DNA of 15,768 nucleotides from Melioribacteraceae bacterium (GCA_027036655.1 JALWEC010000106.1:1-15768); one strand, 5' to 3'; shown: positions 7,893 through 14,124, numbered from the stretch's first letter. A program made the numbers and translations. The notes: a model not told the origin generated them from the sequence alone.

Positions 7893-7957
7893 AGAATAAA
7901 GGCTAAAAACAAGGTTTTTGGAATAAAAATATATTTGGTACGATTTCCCTTTTTATA

Positions 7958-7970
7958 GGGGAAGAGATAG
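7958..7970 (+). repeat. Shortened purine-rich repeat
   Basis: GGGGAAGAGATAG equals the repeat at 7831-7851 with the inner eight bases (AAGGTGAA) removed. AGAAAAGATGAG follows. Confidence 0.5.
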
Positions 7971-8003
7971 AGAAAAGATGAGAAATCATACCGAGAGTAT
8001 TTT

Positions 8004-9374
8004 TTATTTAATAGATTTATATTCAATGATATTTGTCCGGTTATTAACTGCTTTTCTTGTTATTACTTGAACCAACTCTTTTTGAGTAAGGTTTGATATA
8101 TATTCATCAAGTTCTTTAGCCTTTAGTTTGGATTTCTTCAGTAAATCCGAACGGCTAACCGTACCATTAGCTTGAATCAGCTTATAAACTTTCTTTTCAG
8201 TCCGGCTAAACTCATCTTCAGCAAGCTCTCTGTTCAATAGCAATTCAATATTTTTTCGGAAGTAGCCCGATAAATAAATAGCGTCCTCAATGTCTTTAAG
8301 CTCAACAACGCTTCTACCGTCCGCGACCGCAATGATAGAAGCGATTTTTAAAGTATAAACAATCAATCTACCTTTAAAACTTAGTTCATCTTCATTCTCA
8401 ATTTGCCTAAGTTCGTTGTATGCTTCCACATCATACGAGTTGTATTTATCCGCAGCTTTCTTTGTAATTTCAAGTTCAATTCGTTCGGTTATCTCGTTCA
8501 GTCTGTTGTATAACTCATCTGGATTGTAATTATCTTCCGTCCGGTTAGTTCTGTATCTCAAATCCAATAGGGGAATATATTCTTTAGTTGGCTTCGATTT
8601 GATAGCGTAAAGGAATCTTGCAAAGAAGCCGGTACGCAAATCGGAGCTTGAACTATTTTCTTTTATCCAATCGATTGTAGAAGCTCCCAATATGCTAACA
8701 AACGGACGGTGAATAAATGTTGAACCTTTAACGATTCTGTTTATCTCGTAAGTCTCCGGCACGTCATAAATCATTGTGAAGAACTGTTTGGCGTCCCCGC
8801 TATAGCTTCGGCTTAGGTTTTGTAGAAAACCCCCAAACTCGTGGTGATAAATCAATCCTTTATTGCTGTATGAAAATATATCAGTTAGCCCCTCTACAGT
8901 GCTATCTTGCGGAAGCAATACATAATCCCGCTTAGGTTTTATTAAATCAAAGGCTTCTTCTTTTTTCTTCGATTGCCTTAATTTAAATTCTTCTTTTTCG
9001 TACTCTTTTAGTTCTTCTTTGTACCGGAGATAATTCTTTTTTTCAATCTTCTGCAAAGGTTTTACAGTTAAATTTATTGCCGTTGATTTTTTCATCACGG
9101 TTGACTTGCCGATTATCACGCCCCAAATATTTAAATAAATCCTTACCGTGTCATTTATTTTAAATATGGCTTTCTTTCCGACTATGCCGGATAAAGAAGT
9201 CAGAACGCCAAGCGTAATATATTCGGTAGGCGCGCCGCTGATGAAGTCGTAATACTCTAATAATTTTTTAAATTCCGAATTATGCAACTTGTTCAAGTCG
9301 ATGTAAGGTTCTTCTTCTTTTTTTGTTATGCTAATAGCTTCAACATTTTTATTTTTTAACAAGTCTTTTTTCAT
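8004..9374 (-). CDS. DUF3987-like P-loop ATPase (replicative helicase-like)
   Basis: 456 aa, cytoplasmic. An N-terminal helical segment with FISGAPTEYITLGVLTSLS (about 44-62) leads into LNIWGVIIGKSTVMKKST, where G89 to T98 forms a loosened Walker A (Lys in place of the last Gly, as I recall for DUF3987-type proteins of mobile elements). A charged coiled coil follows (about 105-145), then Walker B-like GLIYHHEFGG (173-182), a sensor-like SILGAST (227-233) and GFFARFLYA (R253, possible arginine finger). A winged-helix-like domain lies at about 395-450. Family members are typically paired with primases on phages and plasmids and are thought to act as helicases. Its ATG overlaps the stop of the primase gene (ATGA). 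It is the last gene of the block. Confidence 0.72.
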   Translation of the reverse strand: MKKDLLKNKNVEAISITKKEEEPYIDLNKLHNSEFKKLLEYYDFISGAPTEYITLGVLTSLSGIVGKKAIFKINDTVRIYLNIWGVIIGKSTVMKKSTAINLTVKPLQKIEKKNYLRYKEELKEYEKEEFKLRQSKKKEEAFDLIKPKRDYVLLPQDSTVEGLTDIFSYSNKGLIYHHEFGGFLQNLSRSYSGDAKQFFTMIYDVPETYEINRIVKGSTFIHRPFVSILGASTIDWIKENSSSSDLRTGFFARFLYAIKSKPTKEYIPLLDLRYRTNRTEDNYNPDELYNRLNEITERIELEITKKAADKYNSYDVEAYNELRQIENEDELSFKGRLIVYTLKIASIIAVADGRSVVELKDIEDAIYLSGYFRKNIELLLNRELAEDEFSRTEKKVYKLIQANGTVSRSDLLKKSKLKAKELDEYISNLTQKELVQVITRKAVNNRTNIIEYKSIK

Positions 9375-10561
9375 TTCTCTGCTTCCGTTAGTAGTTCAGT
9401 GATGTCTTTATGTTTTTTTAATTTCAGTATGCTTAAGGAAATTCCCGCCCGCTTTAAGCCCTCTGTTAGCTCCGCCGCCGCGCGTTTGCCCGCTTCGTCA
9501 TTGTCTAAGGCTAAATAAATAGTGAACGGCTTCAGAAGCTCTATTTGATTGAAAGGGAAGTTGGAAACGCCCGCAATTCCAACGGCGTTATTGCCGTATT
9601 GCATTGCAACCATTGCATCAAATTCACCCTCACATATAAATAAATTTGCGTTCGGATTTAATGAATTTAATAAATCAATATTATAAAACCTTTTTGGGCT
9701 TAGTGTTTTTGAGAAGTTGTTCAAACTTATGTACTTCCCCCAACGCTCCGGCTTTGATTTGCCCCTTTCGTCAAAGTATCTTCCGCGCAAGTAAACGATT
9801 TCCCCCTTTTCTATGTAGGGAATAACAATTCTGTGATTCCAAAAAATAAAATACTTATTGCTAAAGAGACCGGAAATAGTTAGCTCGTCCTTATCGAATG
9901 TATCTTTTAGAAATTCAACCGTCTTTTTTGCTTCGGAAATCGTGAATATTTTAAATTTATTAATCGTCTCCGGTGTAAGCCCTCTTTTATTGCCGGTTAA
10001 ATATTCAAATGCTTTTTCGTTGATTCCGGTACGATTAGAAAATTTGTAAAGTTCCGCATAAATCTTTTTTTGTATTTCCCGCCGGTACTCTAAAATATAT
10101 TCATACGCCAAATCTTCAGCCTCATCACGCTTTAAACCGCCGTCAAACTCATAAATTGCAGCCCTTTCGTCGAACATCGCCCTTTCAGAATTTAGCAACG
10201 AAGCGATTTTTTCTTTGCGCTTATTTGCCCACAAAACCGCCCCGCTTTCGCCTCTCGGCGTTTTTGTTACCTTAGGCGAAGCGGAAGCCCCATTTGGCGC
10301 GCTTGTTATGCCGAACATTTCAGATAGTTCCTTTACCGCTATAGATGCGTCAACTTTGCAATATGCTTTATAAAAATCAACCACATCACCGCCGTTATTG
10401 GTAGCAAAACAGTAAAAGGAATTTGTTTCACGGTACAATTTTAGGGAAGCCGTCTTTTCGTCTTTGAATATTGATTTAATAAAGCCGTTTTTGGTTGCTT
10501 CAATACCTAAACGGCTTATTAAATCAAAGATGTTAACGCTTTGCTTTATGCGTTCAATCAT
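9371..10561 (-). CDS. TOPRIM (DnaG-type) primase with degenerate zinc-binding domain
   Basis: 396 aa. The N-terminal 65 residues follow the CHC2 zinc-finger fold (DEKTASLKL, then FYCFATNNGGDVVDFY), but the four usual Cys/His ligands align with S30, K33, C51 and T54, so three are lost. A DnaG-like core follows: EYLTGNKRGLTPETINKF at about 187-204, and VIPYIEKGEIVYLRGRYF at 246-263. The TOPRIM domain is intact, with E311-G-x-x-D315 in FICEGEFDAM and D353-x-D355 in LALDNDEAG. It should make RNA primers for element replication together with the adjacent ATPase. It overlaps both neighbours by four bases (ATGA), so translation is probably coupled. Confidence 0.87.
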   Translation of the reverse strand: MIERIKQSVNIFDLISRLGIEATKNGFIKSIFKDEKTASLKLYRETNSFYCFATNNGGDVVDFYKAYCKVDASIAVKELSEMFGITSAPNGASASPKVTKTPRGESGAVLWANKRKEKIASLLNSERAMFDERAAIYEFDGGLKRDEAEDLAYEYILEYRREIQKKIYAELYKFSNRTGINEKAFEYLTGNKRGLTPETINKFKIFTISEAKKTVEFLKDTFDKDELTISGLFSNKYFIFWNHRIVIPYIEKGEIVYLRGRYFDERGKSKPERWGKYISLNNFSKTLSPKRFYNIDLLNSLNPNANLFICEGEFDAMVAMQYGNNAVGIAGVSNFPFNQIELLKPFTIYLALDNDEAGKRAAAELTEGLKRAGISLSILKLKKHKDITELLTEAEK

Positions 10562-10851
10562 AGCTTTCCAAATTCCGCTTCGATTAAATCATCAATTATG
10601 CAATCTTTAATTTCTCTGAAGTAATCATTTACTACAAAAATCAGCTTTCTTATTAATTCATCAGAAACCCAACTTTTAGTATAAAGATGAGCTAACCATT
10701 GGTCTAAATCATACCCCGATTGGATTTTCTCTAAAGGGATTAAGTATTTGTGAAATCCCTCTTGCTCACTTGATAACTTAAAATTGATAGTTATGTTCTT
10801 TTCATCTCTGTAGATGTTGAACGGTAGATTTGACTTTGCTGTTCTGTTCAT
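10558..10851 (-). CDS. Small protein of unknown function in the replication block
   Basis: 97 aa, not recognised. It has no signal peptide or membrane helix. The N-terminal half reads as beta strands (NIYRDEKNITINFKLSS); the rest is helical and acidic at the C-terminus (DYFREIKDCIIDDLIEAEF). It follows the 78-aa gene by three bases and overlaps the primase by ATGA, so it is a co-translated member of the replication block. A role as a primase or origin accessory factor is a guess from position only. Confidence 0.7.
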   Translation of the reverse strand: MNRTAKSNLPFNIYRDEKNITINFKLSSEQEGFHKYLIPLEKIQSGYDLDQWLAHLYTKSWVSDELIRKLIFVVNDYFREIKDCIIDDLIEAEFGKL

Positions 10852-10854
10852 TTT

Positions 10855-11091
10855 TCAACCTCTTAGTTTTGTTTGTATTTGTTCTAATTCGTTGATTATT
10901 TCACCTTTTGCCGTTGCTGTCATTTCATCTCGATTAACAAGAATCTGCAGCTTTTCTAATAGCTCTTTGAACATACTTTTGCGCAGCTTTTCAAGTCGCT
11001 TTTCTTCCTTAAAATAGCCCTCTAAATCAAGATGTAGATTCGGAAGCGGATTATTTTCCAAATCCTCTAAATTTACTTTCTCGTTTTTCAT
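10855..11091 (-). CDS. Small charged helical protein of unknown function
   Basis: 78 aa, not recognised. It is acidic at the N-terminus (VNLEDLENNPLPNLHLDLEG); residues about 27-78 are predicted helical and highly charged (EEKRLEKLRKSMFKELLEKL), compatible with a coiled coil. It is the first gene of the four-gene replication block that runs to 8004. AAAGGA lies about 12 bases before the ATG. The 36-bp repeat at 11151-11186 is 60 bases upstream and may hold the promoter or operator of the block. Confidence 0.65.
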   Translation of the reverse strand: MKNEKVNLEDLENNPLPNLHLDLEGYFKEEKRLEKLRKSMFKELLEKLQILVNRDEMTATAKGEIINELEQIQTKLRG

Positions 11092-11150
11092 TTTTGATTA
11101 TTCCTTTATTTGTTGTTGTAATTCATCTCTAAGGCGTTTTTATCTTCAAG

Positions 11151-11186
11151 CCTATGTTTCATACCTATTTTTAATAAAAGTCGCTT
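11151..11186. repeat. 36-bp direct repeat, copy 2 (upstream of the replication block)
   Basis: Pair of 7656-7691 (31 of 36 identical, no gap), in the same orientation. It lies in the 133-bp gap before the replication genes. On the minus strand it contains TAGGTATG, close to a -7 box, so it may be part of a promoter or a binding site for a replication or regulatory protein. Confidence 0.75.
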
Positions 11187-11224
11187 CTCTATGGAAACGT
11201 ATCAGAAAAAAAACGCCATTGGTT

Positions 11225-11530
11225 TCATTTTACGGAAGCCTTTAGTAATTCTTCAAACTTCTGCTTTGCTTCGATAAAGTTCACATAGCTAAAGCCATTC
11301 AGTCCCCAATCCTTGGTTGACGGTTGCCGTTCAATCAAATCATATTCATTTTGATACGCTTCAAAAACGAAAGGCTTAGTTTGCTTTACTTTCCAAACTT
11401 CGTATCCGGCAAGCGCGCCGCCGTTTATGCTGTCATAGACTTCTACTAATGCAATGTTCTGCTCTCTTTTGTTCAGCTCATAAATAAAGCCGTTTCTTCT
11501 TACCGGAAATTCAATCTTCTTTATTCTCAT
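11225..11530 (-). CDS. Hypothetical protein, 101 aa
   Basis: Not recognised. It has a mixed alpha/beta character: IKKIEFPVRRNGFIYEL, then REQNIALVEVYDS and GYEVWKVKQTKPF, and a helical C-terminus (EAKQKFEELLKAS). The protein is basic at its N-terminus, with no signal peptide or membrane segment. The pattern 'valYev...ggxxxgyEVw(k/r)v' recalls small orphan proteins on Bacteroidetes mobile elements, but no family can be named. It follows the 310-aa recombinase by 11 bases and is probably in the same transcript. Confidence 0.65.
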   Translation of the reverse strand: MRIKKIEFPVRRNGFIYELNKREQNIALVEVYDSINGGALAGYEVWKVKQTKPFVFEAYQNEYDLIERQPSTKDWGLNGFSYVNFIEAKQKFEELLKASVK

Positions 11531-11541
11531 TTTTTAACCCT

Positions 11542-12474
11542 TTAATTGTCAAACGCTTCTAATACTGCCTTCCGCAATACGTCTAAATTCACCGTTGCAT
11601 ATTTTAAAGTCGTGCTGTAACTCTGATGACCAAGCAATTTTTGAATTTGCTGTAGGCTTACGCCGGATTCCGCCAAGTGTGTTGCATAGCCCGCCCGCAA
11701 GGTATGCAAGTGAATTTTGTTATTTACATTAACTTCCCGCACCGCCTTTTTGAATTGCTTTGAAATATAATCGGTGCTGTAAGGATAACCGTTCGGTTTG
11801 CAAAATACGACCGCACCCAATTTGATTATTTTAGGTTTCAACTCCATTAGTATCTGTACGGCTTCATTCGATAAAGGAACGCGCCGAACCCGCTTTGATT
11901 TGGTTACAAAGTTCTCATTTCCGACTGTGATGAATCTGTCTGTTAAATTCACAATATCCCAAGTTAGCGCAACCGCTTCACCAACACGTAAGCCGGTTAA
12001 GAACATAAACAGATAAATTTTACGTAAGGTTGTATTGCTTACCGCTTGAAGTATTTGATTTAGCTGTTGCCGATTGATTGTTGTTACTTCGTTCTTTTGC
12101 CTTCTGGGAAGTTTAATCTTTAAGAATGGATTCGATTCTATATGATTCCAATCCTTAGCGATATTAAAAACTGCTTTTAATACACGGTAGTAAACATATA
12201 CGCCAAACGGCGCTTTCCGTTGTAAGTGATTGATAAACTCTTGCGCTTGCCGAATAGAAATAGAATCTAAAAAAATGTGGTTAGGGAAGTACCGCAATAA
12301 ATGCTTACAAGCCGTTTGAACGCTCTTAGCTGTTTTTTCCGCTCTCGTTTGTCGGTAGTATTCGTTAATCTTTTTGCAAAACGAAGACAAAGTAATATGC
12401 TCAATCTGATTTTGATTGCTTAACGCCGTAATCAGTTGCTTTAGTAGCTGTTCTGTTGTAAGGTTATTTTTCAT
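11542..12474 (-). CDS. Tyrosine recombinase, short XerC/D-like form
   Basis: 310 aa. A SAM-like core-binding domain (about residues 25-115, ending YYRVLKAVFNIAKDWNHIESNPF) precedes the catalytic domain. All catalytic residues are present: R163 (TGLRVGEAV), K192 (FVTKSKRVRR), H257 and R260 (HLHTLRAGYATHL), H283 (LGHQS) and Y292 (TTLKYATV). It has no N-terminal arm-binding domain, unlike the 344-aa integrase in the same element, to which it is clearly related (shared YYRxLKAxF, FKKAV and HTLR segments). It may resolve multimers or act on sites inside the element. A dense hairpin cluster lies directly upstream. Confidence 0.88.
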   Translation of the reverse strand: MKNNLTTEQLLKQLITALSNQNQIEHITLSSFCKKINEYYRQTRAEKTAKSVQTACKHLLRYFPNHIFLDSISIRQAQEFINHLQRKAPFGVYVYYRVLKAVFNIAKDWNHIESNPFLKIKLPRRQKNEVTTINRQQLNQILQAVSNTTLRKIYLFMFLTGLRVGEAVALTWDIVNLTDRFITVGNENFVTKSKRVRRVPLSNEAVQILMELKPKIIKLGAVVFCKPNGYPYSTDYISKQFKKAVREVNVNNKIHLHTLRAGYATHLAESGVSLQQIQKLLGHQSYSTTLKYATVNLDVLRKAVLEAFDN

Positions 12475-12503
12475 AAAGCATTTACCACTTATTTAAAACG
12501 AAG

Positions 12504-12614
12504 AAAGCTCTGTCGGCACTACAGAGCTTTAATTCGTTTGCTATAAAAGCAAAGTAAAATTATGTCATTGTGCCGAATGAGTTTCAAACTCACGGCACAA
12601 TCTAATTTTATAGC
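12504..12614. repeat. Cluster of hairpins between the recombinase and the orphan gene
   Basis: Hairpin 1: AAAGCTCTG (12504-12512) with CAGAGCTTT (12522-12530). Hairpin 2: TTTGCT (12537-12542) with AGCAAA (12548-12553). Hairpin 3 is a long stem at 12555-12610: TAAAATTA/TAATTTTA (8 bp), ATTGTGCCG/CGGCACAAT (9 bp), then an unpaired AA on one side, and TGAGTTT/AAACTCA (7 bp) around a single C. The loop of hairpin 1 (TCGGCAC) is complementary to one arm of hairpin 3 (GTGCCGA, 12570-12576). The cluster follows the stop of the orphan gene on the minus strand, so hairpin 3 may be a terminator, but it has no T-run. Confidence 0.75.
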
Positions 12615-12619
12615 GTATG

Positions 12620-13411
12620 TTAGTAAATACCTTTTAAAGCGACCTTAAAAGGAAATAGTTCTTTTTCAATTTTTTCTTTTTCTTTTCTCATTTTGCTAAC
12701 CCTCTTTGTAAAGTCTTTTCTAATATCATAGATATTTTCATCAGTTAAATAAGAATATTTATCATCATAACTTTTATTATTTTTTGCTATATCCAACGCC
12801 TTTAAAATTGCCTTTTCGTGAGTTAAACCGTCCCTTTCAACAAACATAAACGCATTGTAATAAATCCGTTTGTCCCAATGCTGATGAGGATTTCCGGCTT
12901 TAGCTTCCAACTCGTTAAATAAAGAAATTGGGATAGTCGCTTCCAAAAATAAATCACCGATAATTTTTAACAACTGACTAATATCAATAAACAATAGAAG
13001 ATGTTCCTTATTTGCAAACATCTGATGAAATTCTTTTTCATTAAAAATTATTTTACACTTTTCTAAAAAAGATTGATAATTTTTTTCTTTTTTAATTTTT
13101 TTATCAAACTCATTTTCTAAACCGGATAAAAAAATATCAAGCGGATAAATAACGGCATTGGGTAAAGAATATTCAATATTAAATTTTTCCTTATTCCCCG
13201 CAGATAAAGACTTACGAATTAAATTTCTGTTCAATTCGATATAATGACTGTTGAACTCGAAAAAATAATTAAGGTTGACCGCCTCAAATATTTTCTTGTA
13301 AATTCTTAAATATCTGTGTCCCTCGTATTTCTGACAAAACAATTCAATATCAAAAGGATTAATTAAATCCTTTTCATCAAAAGAACAATCATTATTATTT
13401 TTAGCTTTCAT
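12620..13411 (-). CDS. Orphan cargo protein, 263 aa, unknown function
   Basis: Not recognised. It is very AT-rich and Lys/Asn/Phe-rich, unlike the host genes. It is probably cytoplasmic: no signal peptide, with some hydrophobic helices (LLLFIDISQLLKIIGDLFL at about 138-156) that look buried, not membrane-spanning. The C-terminal third contains HWDKRIYYNAFMFVERDGLT and ends in a charged coiled coil (KDFTKRVSKMRKEKEKIEKE). The start was put at the ATG (13411); a longer reading from a TTG at 13438 would run into the structured leader. It is framed by the leader at 13428-13495 and the hairpin cluster at 12504-12614, so it looks like a separate expression unit. A defence or other cargo role is possible but unsupported. 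Confidence 0.68.
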   Translation of the reverse strand: MKAKNNNDCSFDEKDLINPFDIELFCQKYEGHRYLRIYKKIFEAVNLNYFFEFNSHYIELNRNLIRKSLSAGNKEKFNIEYSLPNAVIYPLDIFLSGLENEFDKKIKKEKNYQSFLEKCKIIFNEKEFHQMFANKEHLLLFIDISQLLKIIGDLFLEATIPISLFNELEAKAGNPHQHWDKRIYYNAFMFVERDGLTHEKAILKALDIAKNNKSYDDKYSYLTDENIYDIRKDFTKRVSKMRKEKEKIEKELFPFKVALKGIY

Positions 13412-13427
13412 TTTCGCCAAATAAAAA

Positions 13428-13495
13428 AAGCATTGCAAGGAAACGATTCACGCCACCTCTGGCTTGCTATAAATAGCACGTTTCCCGCAATGCTT
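13428..13495 (-). promoter_or_regulatory. Three-way-junction leader with terminator-like end
   Basis: The closing stem is AAGCATTGC (13428-13436) with GCAATGCTT (13487-13495), then a small internal loop (AA against C), then GGAAACG (13439-13445) with CGTTTCC (13479-13485). Inside are two hairpins: GCCA-CCTC-TGGC (13452-13463) and TGCTA-TAAA-TAGCA (13465-13478). On the minus strand the structure ends in CTTTTTTTAT, so it resembles an intrinsic terminator, and the ATG of the orphan gene is 16 bases further on. It may be an attenuator or riboswitch-like leader, or the end of an upstream non-coding RNA. Confidence 0.65.
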
Positions 13496-13595
13496 CAAAA
13501 TTTAATTATTTTCGGTTATGTGAATATTTGTTTTACAATATAGCTTTTACCTTTCTCGAAATCAACAAAAACGGCTTACCATTCATATTATTAAA

Positions 13596-13632
13596 TTGCG
13601 CCCCGATAATACGTTTTCGCTGTAGATGAACC
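13596..13632. repeat. 37-bp direct repeat, copy 1
   Basis: It begins TTGCGCCCCGATAATACG and ends CTGTAGATGAACC. It matches 13737-13773 at 35 of 37 positions; the period is 141 bp. Confidence 0.85.
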
Positions 13633-13736
13633 GCCCGAAATCGCATATCGCGCCGCCTAACGCCTTGTTTCCTTTGTATAGCTCCCAAACATTGCCTAAC
13701 GCAATAAAAAGCTCTCTACCGTGATGAAAACCGCAT

Positions 13737-13773
13737 TTGCGCCCCGATAATACGTTTCGGCTGTAGATGAACC
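13737..13773. repeat. 37-bp direct repeat, copy 2
   Basis: Pair of 13596-13632 with two mismatches. Its right end runs straight into the first unit of the ACCTTTTC array. Confidence 0.85.
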
Positions 13774-13834
13774 TTTTCCCCTATCTTTTCACCTTTTCCC
13801 CCACCTTTTCCCCTTTAAAAAGAGAAAAGGTGAA
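13771..13834. repeat. Iteron-like C/T-rich array, including the inverted partner of the left-end repeat
   Basis: ACCTTTTC occurs at 13771, 13791 and 13803, each followed by CCC, and once inverted as GAAAAGGTGAA (13824-13834). The segment 13781-13801 is the reverse complement of the left-end purine repeat 7831-7851 with one mismatch. ACCTTTTC (13803-13810) can also pair with the inverted unit, giving a hairpin just after the symE-like gene. Confidence 0.75.
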
Positions 13835-13852
13835 CCGCAAAAAAACCTTATT

Positions 13853-14095
13853 TTAGCTCATATCTGCAACATTTTCACCTTTTCTTCCACCTTTTCGCCT
13901 TTTCCCCCTTTTCACCCCTTGTTTTTTTTGAAAAACCGATTGAAGAACTATTTTGTCGTCTGTGAAAGTTACGTTAAAGCCGTTCCCGATTGAAAAACCG
14001 AACTGTTCTAAATACTTACCGGAAATCCTAATATACGGAACATATCCGGTTTTAAGCGTCCTGTACGAAACAACCCTTTTAGTTTTAATCTTCAT
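13853..14095 (-). CDS. SymE-like small protein (AbrB-fold type toxin family)
   Basis: 80 aa. Residues 7-54 match the SymE pattern: VVSYRTLKTGYVPYIRISGK, then YLEQFGFSIGNGFNVTF and KIVLQS, comparable to the E. coli SymE core 'ItLKGqWLEaaGFatGtaVdVkVmeGcIVL'. E. coli SymE is an SOS-induced protein controlled by an antisense RNA; whether this one is toxic is unknown. Residues about 56-80 are Lys/Arg/Gly-rich and are encoded by the C/T-rich repeats, so the tail may bind nucleic acid or be a by-product of the array. AAGGAG (14105-14110) lies nine bases before the ATG. It follows the integrase gene by 29 bases, probably in the same transcript. Confidence 0.72.
   Translation of the reverse strand: MKIKTKRVVSYRTLKTGYVPYIRISGKYLEQFGFSIGNGFNVTFTDDKIVLQSVFQKKQGVKRGKRRKGGRKGENVADMS
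13877..13904. repeat. Iteron-like units inside the 3' end of the symE-like gene
   Basis: ACCTTTTC at 13877 and 13889, and GCCTTTTC at 13897. They extend the 13771-13834 array across the stop codon of the symE-like gene. Confidence 0.6.
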
Positions 14096-14124
14096 CTTTA
14101 TTCTCTCCTTGCTTCAAAAATATT

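Larger units (their letters stand above)
7351..8003. other. Non-coding left end of the element
   Basis: About 650 bp without a credible gene. From left to right it holds a small hairpin GTACT...AGTAC (7396-7414), the interleaved inverted repeats at 7441-7540, one copy of the 36-bp repeat (7656-7691), short GC-rich palindromic stretches near 7750-7775, a purine-rich repeat (7831-7851), an AT-only tract (7852-7892) and a shortened copy of the purine repeat (7958-7970). Short ORFs on the minus strand here (7318-7515 and 7826-8026) look spurious. The region lies just downstream of the replication genes and may hold the origin. Confidence 0.6.
13496..13852. other. Non-coding region with repeats upstream of the orphan gene
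   Basis: About 360 bp without a credible gene. It holds the two 37-bp direct repeats, a small hairpin ATTGC-CTAAC-GCAAT (13691-13705), two CCTAACGC-like copies, and a C/T-rich iteron array that continues into the 3' end of the symE-like gene. It may be a second replication or regulatory region, or a template for a minus-strand RNA that ends at the 13428-13495 structure. Confidence 0.55.

Noticed and set aside
7826..8026. 66-aa Asn/Ile/Tyr-rich minus-strand ORF.
   Set aside because: It is a product of the AT-only tract and the purine repeat, and overlaps the end of the ATPase gene.
12504..12614. True integron attC site next to the short recombinase.
   Set aside because: The integron core consensus (GTTRRRY/RYYYAAC) is not present and the recombinase lacks a visible integron-integrase-specific insert; only the general fold is similar.
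13596..13773. Possible CRISPR array from two near-identical 37-bp repeats.
   Set aside because: Only two copies, a 104-base gap, no further units and no cas gene.
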